Assembly: GCA_015179125.1 (NCBI GenBank)
Contig: WHVA01000009.1
Location: 310,001-374,000 of the forward strand
DNA from: Gautieria morchelliformis
Lineage: Eukaryota > Basidiomycota > Agaricomycetes > Gomphales > Gomphaceae
Length of the DNA stretch: 64,000 bases
Direction of reading: 5' to 3'
Part shown: positions 46,344 through 57,420 of the stretch, piece after piece
Numbering within the stretch: the first letter of the stretch is position 1
Layout: every line of letters starts with the position of its first letter
Translations under genes and position numbers: made by a program
Notes under the pieces: generated by a model
What the model was told of the DNA's origin: nothing
The model's database searches: none
What the model saw: the letters and a program-made list of their open reading frames with translations, nothing else

Positions 46344-47597
46344 ATGACAGCTCTCAGGTAGCGCCATCCTATTTGCCGTTATGGTCTTGATTTCATAGAT
46401 ACCCTGGGACATTGCAGACGTATTCAAAAGGTTTGGATTCATGTGGCCTTCAGTTGCTTAAGGTGACCTCTAAGGTTTTACGCGTTGTGTGGCCAGGAAT
46501 TCGTGGCTGTGAAGAACAACCCAATTCCCGTAAGTGAAGCACGGCTGTACCGTTATCATGGTGAGATCTCGCAGCCGGAACCCCTGGTAGGGTCTTTCTG
46601 TGGAACCGAAAGAGGACAACATGTTGGACTGGACCTGTCATATTAAGGCTGCTGTACGTTCGTGACTTCTCTTCCAGGATGGTATAATATGTAACTCATA
46701 TCCAAAATTTTCAAGTCTGATAGTCCCTATAAGGGTGGAACCTTCCACTTCAAGCTCATCTTTCCGGACAACTTTCCTTTCAAGCCCCCCTCTGTATATC
46801 CATGTTGTCCTTAATATAACATTATTGACATGTACACCCGTTTTCTGTTCGTCAGGTCACCTTTATGACCAAGATCTATCACCCTGGTTTTGACGAAGAA
46901 GGACACATCTGCGTCCCGATCTTGCGCGATCAGGTGCGTCGCTTGTCTGTTTCGACTTTCATCACCTTCATGCGGAGGCCATGTTCCGCCGTGCCGCGTT
47001 ATCTATTATTCTGCCATCCCTGTGATTGGACAATGATACTCACCCAATGCATATTACAGTGGAAGCCGACTGTCACCGTCTCAACAAGTGAGTGTTTAGT
47101 AGTCGTGTTCTCCTTTGCGCTCGGACGCATCGCGCCGGTACCGGCGTTGGGTTTTCGGGCCAGAGGATGTCTCCTGAGGCCTCATGGTTATGGCGTGTGA
47201 AACGAGTGACACGTTAACCTGCCTCTCTTTGCTTTATTTGCTTTACGGCAGTTCTACACACTGTACAGGACAAGCTGAACAACCCTAGCCCGGAGGATCC
47301 ATTTGAGCCTGAGATCGCTGCTGTACGTATGTCTCTCGCCGCATCCAGGCCCTTTAGATTAATCTACTTGTCTTGGGATATCACGTTTCTATCTGTGGAT
47401 GTTCTTGCCGTCTGGTTCTTTATGCAATGGTCCGAAAACGACTGCTTCGAATTCATGTTGCATCACAGTTACTTAGGGAGAACAAGAACAAGTTCCTGGC
47501 CACAGCCAAGGATTGGACGAAGAAGTGAGTGGCTAGTGTCTTCTACTAGTTGGTTATGAGTATAAAACGTCCTTGGATATACAGATATGCTCAGTAA
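46344..47597 (+). CDS. Ubiquitin-conjugating enzyme E2, UBE2L3 (UbcH7)-like, 148 residues
   Basis: Ten exons fit perfectly: 46,344-46,357; 46,418-46,430; 46,497-46,529; 46,591-46,653; 46,716-46,793; 46,856-46,933; 47,060-47,087; 47,252-47,322; 47,469-47,524; 47,585-47,597. The protein starts MTALRRIQKEFVAVKNNPIP, has DNMLDWTCHIKAA and YKGGTFHFKLIFPDNFPFKP, then MTKIYHPGFDEEGHICVPIL with the catalytic Cys, WKPTVTVSTILHTVQDKLNN, and ends DWTKKYAQ. It accepts ubiquitin from E1 and, in this family, passes it mainly to HECT or RBR ligases. The length and the Cys-x-Pro-(I/V) context match UBE2L3. The normally invariant HPN before the Cys reads HPG, which may affect catalysis. Three exons are 13-14 nt long. 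Confidence 0.92.
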
Positions 47598-48085
47598 CTC
47601 TGGTAGCCAGCTAGATGTCTTTCACAACTCATGTTTTCACCATAAACCGTTCCTCATCATGTACTGATCGGCAATTCCAATTTCTACATTGCTTTCCCTG
47701 CATACTTGATCGAGCCCACCAAACGGGCGATCTGTAAGGCAATCTCAAAATTGAAAACATGGGTAAACCTGAGAGAACGGAAATGGCCGAGCAGGAGCGT
47801 CTACACCACCTCGTGTAATTGCCTTTCCAAGGGGCGTGTAATTGCCCGACCAGTTGCCTTGCTCGCTCCACGAAGAATATCAGTCTTACGACTCACTTTC
47901 CTTACTTTTCTGCTCATATTTCGTTTGCCGATCTAACTAGACGCCTCGTTGATCTGGCCCTCTATCGTTCGCTTCGGCACAAGGGAAAATAAACGTGTTA
48001 AGCCACGATGCATCGCTTCCGGCATGTAGTCAGACCTCTCCCCTCTCCTCCATACGACTAACTACTTCCTCATTCGCTTTTGGTA
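47598..48085. other. Intergenic region, tandem genes
   Basis: No gene is seen between the E2 stop and the large Ser-rich gene. Short frames here lack splice logic. The promoter and possibly a first exon of the next gene are expected near the right end. Confidence 0.4.
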
Positions 48086-51000
48086 ACTGTTAGAAGAAAG
48101 TCGGATGCTAAACGCCCTCAAGTTCCAGACACTATTCCCCCAAGCAATTCGAGGTCCCAACACCCGACGCTACCTAATCAGCCCAATAATACGCCAGAGA
48201 GACTTTCCACTCTCCCACCAGTCAGCGACTTCCGAACGTCCCTTATCTTGCCCAGGTACGAGAGCGAGTGGATCTTCAAACCGAATCGCCGCTGATAATT
48301 CAATAGTCTGAGCAGACGCTTCACTCTTCTGCAGAATTCAAACGGAGACCCTGTGTCGCTTGACGACATGCGCGCAAGGTTTGCAGAGCAGCGGGCTCGC
48401 GGCGCCGAACATCAGATTTCTGAGGAAGAGGAAGATATGATTGTTCAGGCACTGGGTGAGTTACAAGCGGCTTCCCAGCCGCCTACCCCTTCTACACGGA
48501 GCAATGCTACTGCTTTCTCGCCGGGCGCAGCCAGCACATTCCAAACACAGCAAAATCTACCAGTCCATCACAATGCAGGGGGAGACTTGGACTACCCCAC
48601 CTCCATCAGGAGCGGAACAGCTTCCTTCGCATCCTCTCCATCATCCGTATATCCTCGCTCAATGCAGTCCTCCAACTCTACCTCCCGCACATCCGGCTCG
48701 CCCCGGTACTCCAGCAAGCGTAACAGTAATAATCTGTTCGGCTCTGGCCGATTCCACGATACGAGTTACCTCCACAGCATTAGCAAGGCCAGTATTGGGA
48801 GTGGTCGTAGTACTACCTCGTTAACGGGAAGTGATTCACATGGAGGAAGTGTCCGAAGTACTCATTCTTCGCGGGAGGCAGAAGGCGAGTCAAGCCACGT
48901 TATTGTGCCTGGTGGACACTCCAGCGGTGATCTTGCTGCTACGCCAGACATGGCGTCCTCCAGAGTGTGGTCGGTCTCACCACACTCGAGTCTTTCGGCT
49001 TCAAGGATGTCCAAAGACTTCACTCTACAGCAAGCTAGACGGACCTCGCTAGCGCTGGAACAAGTTATTCGTGGCATTGAGGAAGAGGCGGAAGAGACCA
49101 TCATGGTTCCGCGAACGTCTGTTTCAAAGGCTGGGGCGCTGAACTCTAGGGTTCACGTGGGTGCATACCTCCTTTTTCATGGATGATGATTGATTCTCGA
49201 GCAGTCGCCTAAACACTTCGAGACGCCTTCTACCGCTGGTACGCCTATTCCTTGGATGACAGACGAAGCCCGTGTGGACGATCGAGACGAAGATGAACCT
49301 GCACCATCCCTAGGGACCAAAATGTCTGTCAACTCCATGCCATCTTCGCCCTCGCCCTCGCCCTCGCCCGGACCACCTTCTCGGCCAGAAACGACATCTC
49401 CAACTCCCAGACTGCCTGGCTATATTCCGGGAATGACGCGTCCCCTGACACCACGTGATGCTGATTCCGACGACGGTGCGACTGGGTACTCGACCACACC
49501 GCGCGCCAGAAGTCCCGCCCAGCCACATCATGCTTCTAACCATACCCATTCGCTTTCATTTTCATATTCCCGTCACCAACCCCAGTTCTCTGTTTCTTCG
49601 GAAGGCCAATCAATCCTCCCTCCTAGCATTTTGCGCTCTAGTCGTGGTTCTACTCAGATGTCACCCTTACGCACAACTTCTCCGGGGCTCGGTAATAGAG
49701 CACGAGGAAACAGCTCGAGCAGCATATCAGCACCCAGCCCAGTTCCTTCACCCGCCCCCGAGGAGCGATTGAAAAGCGATCTTCTTGCACGTCGACCGTT
49801 GTCGCCCCTCATAGGGGGGATAGTAAGTAATGGATACAGTGGCTCCCGTCCTGCTACGCCGTCTGCCGCTGGATCATGGCAACCAAGCTCACCTCTTGCT
49901 CAAATGCATAACGCTCCGCCAACCCCTCCAAATGACAATGACTCTCGTCAGCCAGATCTGGGAGGACATAGCACAGATGAGGGTTTTGTCAGCGGGGATT
50001 TGGCTCACAATAACACCATGTCAGCCGCATCCTGCTCTCTCAGCTTTTGCGCGCTCCGACTCACTTTTCGTTATTGGTAGGTACAGCAATAGTGGCATTA
50101 TCCCAGGGGTTGGGGCTTGGGTGCATAACCAACATCCGATCCAGAATCGCAACGGGACAACGAGCACTAACGGCACCCTTGCAATCCATCGCGATACATC
50201 GGTTTCGACTTTTGACCTCGGACAATCATTAAATTCTCCTCGCTCATCCACTGTTGCGGCAAGGATTGCGGCCCGTCCACCGACTCCTGTGCACACGCAT
50301 ACCCGTTCACCCATCGCCAGCGATCCTGGACATGGTCAAGATCCCATCTTGTTAAATCGGACTGTGAGCAAGCGATCACAAAAACGTATGCGATCTCCAA
50401 CCCCTCCACCGCATATTCAGCCTCGTAGACAAACTCCTCCTTTGGCGTTGCACACGCCCTCCTCGTCTTCAAATTCGTCATCAAATGTGAACCTGAACCT
50501 TTATTCCAACGCAAGCCCATTATTCTCTCCCACGCTAAACACCTCTACAACTTCGCTTCTATCTGCTGGATCGAGTTACCATTCTGGGGCAGACGAGAAT
50601 ATCAAGAAGAGTGGCTGGGATCAGCTTGTGGAATACGACTCGCAGAGGTCTGCGTGGCAGGATATACTGAACTCTGGTGGGCCCAGAGTGAACGAGGCTG
50701 AGGACCTTTCAGACGCAGAAGCCTTGGGCGACCCGGAACAAGTGTTACAATCAATCGCGGGTTTGACAAAGGGTGACTTGGCAGCAGTGCAGCAGAAGCT
50801 TGTTGCAAATGCACTGTCGAGAAAGGGCTTTGATCCACCTCGATCCCCAACACGGAGGCGACGAATATCAAACTCCCGAGGCAGTTTTTCTGCTGTGCAA
50901 TCCGGTCGCGAGAGTGGGGTAAGTGGCGTGCCATAAATCTTCCTCACCCCATACTTACTTCGCATCCCTGCAGACCAATAGCCCGGCCCAGTTTGCATCT

Positions 51001-53392
51001 CTTGCCGCTTCTGTCACTGAGAATGGCCACATGCCGCCTTCACCAGATTCCACCTCCAGGGCGAACGCACTTTTGGATTCCGTTTTGAATAGCATACAGT
51101 CGCAGTCAGCAACATCTAATACGGCGTCGCCTGCTGCCTCGTCAGACAACCCCTCTGTTGACCCCCTTAATTCGACTGACGACGACTCAAGTAGCAAGAT
51201 TCTCAGCGTTAGTAGCAGCAGCAGAGAAAGTGGCGAGGATGACACCTCTGCTCTGCGATACAAGGCTCTTGCGGAGGCCCTTGCGGAAACTGAGAAACCC
51301 GCTCGTGCTAGCTCTCCGGATGAGCCGGATCCGCTAATTTCTGAGCCCGTCCAGTCACCTGAGGAAGATTCTGGAGAGGCTACGGAGGTTCCGGCTTCTC
51401 AGTTGTGGCGTAACCCGCCTGTACCAGTACCCGCTCCCGTCCCCGCTAACCACACTGTGCAGCTGGTGCGAGATGTTAGCAGAAAGGCTGCCGAGGCCAC
51501 AGCGGCTCTAAAGAATCCATCACAGACAAAGATTGGGGAGCTCGAAGGTACACTTCGCCGGAGGCCAACAAAGCGAATTGACACGCAGCATATCAGCAGC
51601 CCCCATTTTGTGTCGTCCTCGACGAGTGTCAACGCTATCCCAATCACGCAGAACTTGTCGCCCCAAATTTCATCACCCATGTCTGACCCTCGATCTCCGT
51701 TGAAACTGAGTCAGCGTTTCAGGAGGTTGCGTGGCACACTGCGTACTAAGCCGCCTTCTCGAGATGGCGAAGAAGTAACTCCTTTCGCCCTTACGAGTCC
51801 ATCGGACTTGTCTCAATCGGTCCATCGACTCCCTGCACCGACGGTCCCTGCCCAGACGTTGACATTGGCTGAACATCATGACCCTCCAGCGAGCGCGACA
51901 GAATTCGGAGCGAGGTTCAAAGTACCTGTTCCCTCTCCTCCTGCCTCAGCAGGGCCAGGACTCAAAGGCTTCATGGCTCGATTCCGGAAGCAAAAAAAGG
52001 ATAACAGCAAAGACGCAGGCATCTCATCTCGAGATTACGCCGGCTACCAGTCTCCGGAGCCCACGTATCCGGCCTCCACATTTCAAGAGCAGACAAACCC
52101 GGGAGCTCCGGTCTCAACTCCGTCTACTGCGAGGCCTCGCCATTCCGAAGACAATTACCCAGTGAACTCAAGTCGACCAACATCTCCTGCTCCCGACCCT
52201 GCAACCGTAATTCAACTGTTTGACGCGGCCTCTCAGCTTGGGCTTGATCGGCGTGCCTTGGATGCCCTTCTCGCGCGTTCAACTTCAACCTCATCTCGGA
52301 ACACAACTTTGACTCCGAATTCAACCGCAGCCTCTGCAAGTACGCGTTCAAAAATAACGGTCAGTAATCCGCCAGTTCCACAAGCTCGGGAGGATCTCAG
52401 CATTGATCGATCCCGAACTCCGGAGGCGCACAAGCCACCCGCGAGACCCAGTGCCACTGCTAATCGACCCGATGGTGAAATAATCAGACGGACGATCATC
52501 TTTGCGAATGACAACCTTTCCACTTCCGACTTAAACAGTGGGGCGCGAAAGGACTCTCTATCAGGCGGTCGTCCACAGCGCTCGCTGAGTGCAGCTTCTA
52601 TCCATTCTACTGGGTCCGCTGCGCGTGAGCCACCCGTTCCTCGGCTTCCTGTGGGTCTGGGCCGTACACATTCGGCTAAGCCGAGCGAATCAAGTTCATA
52701 GTATGTGTGCCTGTTGGCTGCCCCATTATGCACAATTTCTAACTGAAGTCTAGCTATGACCCGATCTCTCAAGAACAGACTTATCCAAGCGTTCAACGTG
52801 GTTCTACCGCCGAAGGGCCATCTTCCTTACCTCTAGGGACGACGGAAGAACAGGGCCAGGGACCAGCCCTTGAGGTCCTGCACTTATCCAACGGACAAGT
52901 GATATGGTCTGTGCTTGATTCCTTGAGAGCAGCTGCTGAGGAAGACACCGAATCGCTTTTCCGGCGAAGCATGGCATCTTCTCGCGGCAACGATGTCAAT
53001 GATGATATGGAGGTCCGTTTCAAGGAGCACAAACGTTGGGACTCAAAGGGTAGTAATTATTCGCAAGGATCACATCTTTCAAGGAGACGACAGGGGGGTC
53101 CAAGTGATCCTCGACCCGAAACAAAGGTTCGCATAAAGAATTATTGCCCTCTGCCATTTCACTAATGTGTTACGTGCATGAACTCTCGCAGCTGTTTAAA
53201 ACTAATTCTTCCACCATTGGCCGTTTGATCGAGGATCTCTCTAAAACTATGGACTCTGGTTCTTTCAATATTATGCGTGCCGCTACGGGAACCCCTGCCT
53301 CATTCCATTCCGACACTTCGGGACCCAGCGGTCAGATCGAACGTGACCTGGAGGCTTTACTGAATGTTATTAATCCTCAACCAGGGTCCTAG
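48086..53392 (+). CDS. Very large Ser/Pro-rich protein, conserved at both ends, function unknown
   Basis: Introns at 48,256-48,306, 49,151-49,204, 50,020-50,080, 50,919-50,973, 52,701-52,753 and 53,127-53,191 join frames into about 1,650 residues ending VINPQPGS. The N-terminal block PPVSDFRTSLILPSLSRRFT plus SLDDMRARFAEQRARGAEHQ and the C-terminal block VIWSVLDSLRAAAEEDTESL, then NSSTIGRLIEDLS, look conserved and folded. The middle is disordered (Ser, Pro, Thr), with one acidic, more ordered patch (SGWDQLVEYDSQRSAWQDIL, then GDPEQVLQSIAGLTKGDLAA). No known domain, membrane segment or signal peptide is seen. It could be a cortical or signalling scaffold, but that is only a guess. The start codon was not resolved; the frame is open from about 48,086. 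Confidence 0.75.
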
Positions 53393-53923
53393 ATTTGATT
53401 CCTTTTCCTCTGACATACTTTTTTGGTTTTCAGTTTTGATAGGTACATCTGAGTGATTTAGTAGTTTCACTGCTCTGTAGTAATTTCATGTGTGTACACG
53501 AAATCGACAACCGTAGTCACGAAAGGCAGGACGCATGTTCGTCACATTGTCCCATTCAGGTCAATCCATCGATTTAGTGAGAGTGCTAGTAGAGCCTCTA
53601 ACAACAAAGCATCCTGAGATTTGAAAGTGTACCGAAAGAGTCCGTGGCAGACGCCCCACTGCGAATTTTTTCAATTGTCAATCAATTTCTGAGACTAAAC
53701 ACAGGTCTCACGTTTGTCTGATATGATATACGCGAATACGTAGCTATCCTTCGGGCCCCAGGGGAAAAGAGCTAATTTCTAGGTTAAAGCTGTACCACCG
53801 AGAAGAGACGGGAGGATATCGTCACCTCATAGTCTTGTGTCTCCGTCCGTCGCCATTCAAACGGAAGACCATCTACAGGGGAAAGGAATCTGCGCACACT
53901 TCAAGGGGTTCAACGCTACAAGT
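53393..53923. other. Convergent intergenic region
   Basis: About 530 bp separate the 3' ends of the Ser-rich gene and the small two-exon gene. No coding signal is seen. Confidence 0.45.
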
Positions 53924-54340
53924 TCATGCGAGGTCGAGTGAATAGAGGCACTTCGGGGCGTAAGGTCTGACAAGCTGGCCCATGTGGAACTGTCTTTGGC
54001 CAATGGTTAGCAGCCCCAAGTGCGTCCCTGCTGGAATATTCAAGTTTGGAATAAGAGAGCAAAATATGTCTATTCTCGCACCTGCCGTCCAATCGAAAAT
54101 GGCTGCATCCCTCTGATCTCGATAGACCTACCAAAAGCTTATCGCATGCCACACATAGCACACTGGCATAAACATATGACCCACCCTAGTCTGAGTGGAC
54201 GTTTGGCTGGCAATCGTTGTGAATTGTATGAACACGGGGCGGTCACCTTCATAGCCTAAAATGGACACTTGACGAGGATTGTTCTGTACTTGGCCTTCAC
54301 CGAAGAAATACAGGTCATTGCAGTCAGTCGCATTGGGCAT
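53924..54340 (-). CDS. Small two-exon protein, 119 residues (DUF6593-like?)
   Basis: Exon 1 (54,340-54,185) encodes 52 residues starting MPNATDCNDLYFFGEGQVQN. A 57-nt intron with GTGGGT...GGTAG ends joins it in phase to exon 2 (54,127-53,924), which reads VYRDQRDAAIFDWTAGARID, then THLGLLTIGQRQFHMGQLVR, and stops after YSLDLA. No signal peptide or membrane helix is seen. The pattern of a VYRD turn, an aromatic (I/F)-(E/D)-W and a late GxRxFxMxxLV strand recalls the small basidiomycete DUF6593 family, whose role is unknown. That family call is tentative; the gene model itself is good. Confidence 0.6.
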
Positions 54341-54651
54341 GGCGGAAATTTAAGTTGGGAATGGACCAAATACTTGTCATCCTTACACTCGCCTCAAGGA
54401 GGGTGGGAAAAAGGATGAGCGAAGCGGACACTCCCGTAAATCAGCCCATCATTCCGGCTCACCGGGGCGAGGAGAGCCAGCTTATTGCACCGTGTTAGAG
54501 CTCATCGACACCGACACCGACGACGCTGAAGAATTGCCTTCGTAGCTGTCGGAAGACGAAATGACATTCAGCCACGATCGCGAGATTGGGAACAAACAAT
54601 TTTGACAGGTGAACAAACACAAGATGATGTAAGCTACGTAAAGCGACCCGG

Positions 54652-55850
54652 CTATTTGGTCACCTTCCACTGTTTCCCAAACCGTCAGTGGGAAAGGAAA
54701 CGAAAATATAGAGGGTAACGCACCAGTGGCCGTTTCTTCACTTTGCGGGTGACATGCACGGCACTTCCCGAGCTGGTCGTCCCACCAAAGGCCAGCACCA
54801 CAGTCTCCTCAGCACCACGCCCAACACCGGCCTTCCTCAACGATACTGCTGCTTTTGCGAACTGGAATCGTGCTTGATCAGAGCCTGTACGAAACCATGT
54901 TACCTCGATCCTTAAACAGTGCACCATCACATCCATACCTATTGGGAACTCGGGAGCCTCTACGGCATGCTTGAAAATGTCGAATGGAACCTGTGCGTAG
55001 ATATGTAGAAGGCTATCCAGTCCTGAGGGATGGCCATTAGAGGTGTTGGTACCCTCGGACGCAGGGAAGGCATGTAGGGTTTGAGGAAGAGTGATGACAA
55101 GGAAGTGGAACACATCGGCCCTCAATCGTGCTGCATAGGGACCGAAGACTGATGTCGGCACGTCCGTTGGGCCGCCCTCTTCTGGTGGAGGAGGGATAGT
55201 CTCAACGAAACGCAGCCACTCATTGATTGTCTCAACAGATATAGAATCTCTGCATCTCTCGTATGCCTGGACGCAGAGATCATGCAGTCCCCCGAGAAAA
55301 CAGGCCGCGGCAAGTACAGCTCGAGCGTTGCTTGGACGGAGCAATGTCAGAGAAACAGAAGAGTACAGGTATCCCAGGGCTGTGGACGCCAACGTAAGAG
55401 GCGCATAGGCATTTCTTTCAAAACTTACCGACAGCAAAACCCTACAATGGATCATTTTTAGCATCATGTCGGGCCGAGCCTAACACACTCACTTCTTCTG
55501 TTAGCTCCACTTCGTCTTCAATTGGAACATATATGTTGCGTGTGCTTGCATTTGTAGGTGATGTGGACATGAGGTGAGCTAAGTAAGGTGACCTTGAAAG
55601 TAGTATGGCGTGTAATCGATATTGTCGGCCGTGTACATGCTAGTGGGAAGTCAAAATGTGACTCGAGATCTAACAGATCATCATGCATACCAGTATAGTA
55701 TCGGCGTAATTCTATCGCAAAATTCGCAAGTGAGATGAAACGGAATTCATAACAATGACAACTTACTCCCATTTGAAAACCAGAGTGATAAAGATGATTG
55801 ACAATGTCTTCGTTATGCGAGGAAGGATATGAATTCCTACAAAACACGTT
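54652..55850 (-). CDS. BTB/POZ domain protein
   Basis: Exons include a first block from about 55,850 to 55,767 (SSHNEDIVNHLYHSGFQMG), a 21-nt exon (55,711-55,691), 55,639-55,493 (HVHGRQYRLHAILLSRSPYL, ending EDEVELTEE), a 13-nt exon (55,441-55,429) and a long block from 55,379. Together they give the BTB signature: D-x-I-x-V-x-G..Y.LH..(I/L)L.SRSPY, then GFAVALGYLYSS. The downstream part is helical (ARAVLAAACFLGGLHDLCVQ) and the end is KKRPLWKVTK. BTB domains mediate dimerisation and often bind cullin-3 ligases. A 54-nt intron without stop (54,938-54,885) interrupts FPIG|SDQARF. The start codon was not resolved. Confidence 0.82.
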
Positions 55851-56255
55851 CCGACCCCGGGAGCTTAGTTGACTTATTCCTTGCCGTGCAAAACCAGTCC
55901 ATTGGAGAAGAATACAAGAAACAGCGACTGCAGTCGGTGGACATGCAGCCCTGCTACGTTACAAAGTTTACTACTCACTGTTCATAGCCATTCTCAACTT
56001 GGCCAGAAGTGGACGCCTGGTCTGCAAGGTCGCTACCGACAGAATCTAGAGGTGAAGAAAGTCCATAGGGTGTGCGTCCTTTGTTGCCATTGACGGTACT
56101 AGCACCGTTGGGAAGGGAATAAGACATGTACGAAAATGGGAGTAAAGGTCCTCAGCCAAAACAGTTGTCACTGCCAGGTCACTGTGGAGAGTCACACCGT
56201 TAACAGTCTAACTTTCCGATACTTTCGGTAACAATGTCAATATTATTAACGGGGC

Positions 56256-57171
56256 TCAACAGGGCTCAACGTAGCTCCCCCCATTTCCCCATACCCTAAA
56301 TTCTTCGTCACTCATGATTTTGCCCGTCAAATCAGCGCCCGGCTCGGAACTGGTCATCTCCACAAACGTCTGCATCAGGTTGTTCGAAATGCCTTGATCC
56401 TGTGCCTTTCGCCCGACAATGCAGGGGTAGTCTGGTGGACGATGTACGTACACCGCGTCGTTGCTATGCACTGGAAGCTTCAGCTTCCAAACCAAAAATA
56501 AAATTTAGTACATGTCTGTTCCAGGTGGTCTAGAAGGCCTGATGCACCATGTGAGATCGGTCTGACGCAAATTTGTCAAGAAACTCTGGGGCTGGTACGA
56601 CGCGAAATCGACTAAAGAAAATTGTAGTCAAAGGGAGGAAGTGAATGCAGGTGAAAAGGTATCATTCCACCTTCGAAACTTTCCCGGAATCATCTCGCAC
56701 ATGGCCAATTTGAACGTGGTTTGGACATAGTCTGGAGACGGCAAGGCAAGTATTTGTCCCATGTCCGTGACAGTAATAAGTGCAGCATTCAGAGGGTGAG
56801 GGCGGCTAAGAGACGACAATGGGATATAACTCGCCTGACCAGCAGCAAGGTATGGTGAGACAAGTGTCATAGTCGTATACCCAAGCTGGTTCCGAGGCAG
56901 GTTCAAGACGGGGCCTCAGCACGAGAATGCAGTGGTAGTCCCAGACAACGGGATAGTCAGGACCGAGAGAGAGCTTCTGGCCCCAAAGAGCGACGGTTTT
57001 GCTTTCGTTAGACACGAAGACCACATTGATCTCCCAGGCATTAGTGATGACATTGTCTTGATGGAAAGATGCAGCTAGGAAGTATATGTTTTCTTCGCAG
57101 TAATAGGGCGTGTAATGGCATTCAGAAGGGAGGACAGGCGGTGGACAGGAAGCGGCTCTGGCACTGAGCAT
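56256..57171 (-). CDS. Protein N-terminal glutamine amidohydrolase (NTAQ1 / WDYHV family)
   Basis: The start ATG at 57,171 gives MLSARAASCPPPVLPSECHY. All three catalytic residues are in place: Cys in YYCEENIYFLAASFH, His in VVWDYHCILVL, and Asp in WVYDYDTCLTIPC. Later blocks are PSPDYVQTTFKL, FRVVPAPEFLDKFASDRSHM, LKLPVHSNDAVYVHRPPDYP, SNNLMQTFVEMTS and a C-terminus ending GSYVEPC. The enzyme deamidates N-terminal Gln to Glu and feeds proteins into the Arg/N-degron pathway. The family's WDYHV motif is WDYHC here. The intron between the IPC block and the PSPDYV block (about 56,830-56,730) is not resolved; those near 56,680-56,630 and 56,545-56,480 have good sites. The size fits the family's roughly 200-250 residues. 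Confidence 0.88.
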
Positions 57172-57420
57172 CAGTTGAACTTCAATTAAAGGAACTGGGC
57201 ACAAAGCTTAACTTGAAGGTCGGACTCAGCTGATTCAGCTCGGCACGCGCCCCAAAAAGCATTTCCTCATTCAGATACTTAAACAAATACGCATATTTTA
57301 ATACAAATTGACACTATTCTTTTAGGAATGACTGCATTGACCCTGGAGACCTACAGAGTACATCTGCTCTAGGGAAACCGGGTCATAACCCTCGATACTA
57401 CTCTGGTCAAGTCGATTATC
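57172..57420. other. Intergenic region between NTAQ1 and the ankyrin relic
   Basis: No gene is seen. The NTAQ1 promoter should lie here. Confidence 0.35.

Noticed and set aside
54482-54670. Minus-strand frame with a hydrophobic segment (VAYIILCLFTCQNC) as a membrane tail of the BTB protein
   Set aside because: The last BTB intron ends at ACAG before TGGAAG, which gives KKRPLWKVTK and a stop. The hydrophobic frame is in another phase.
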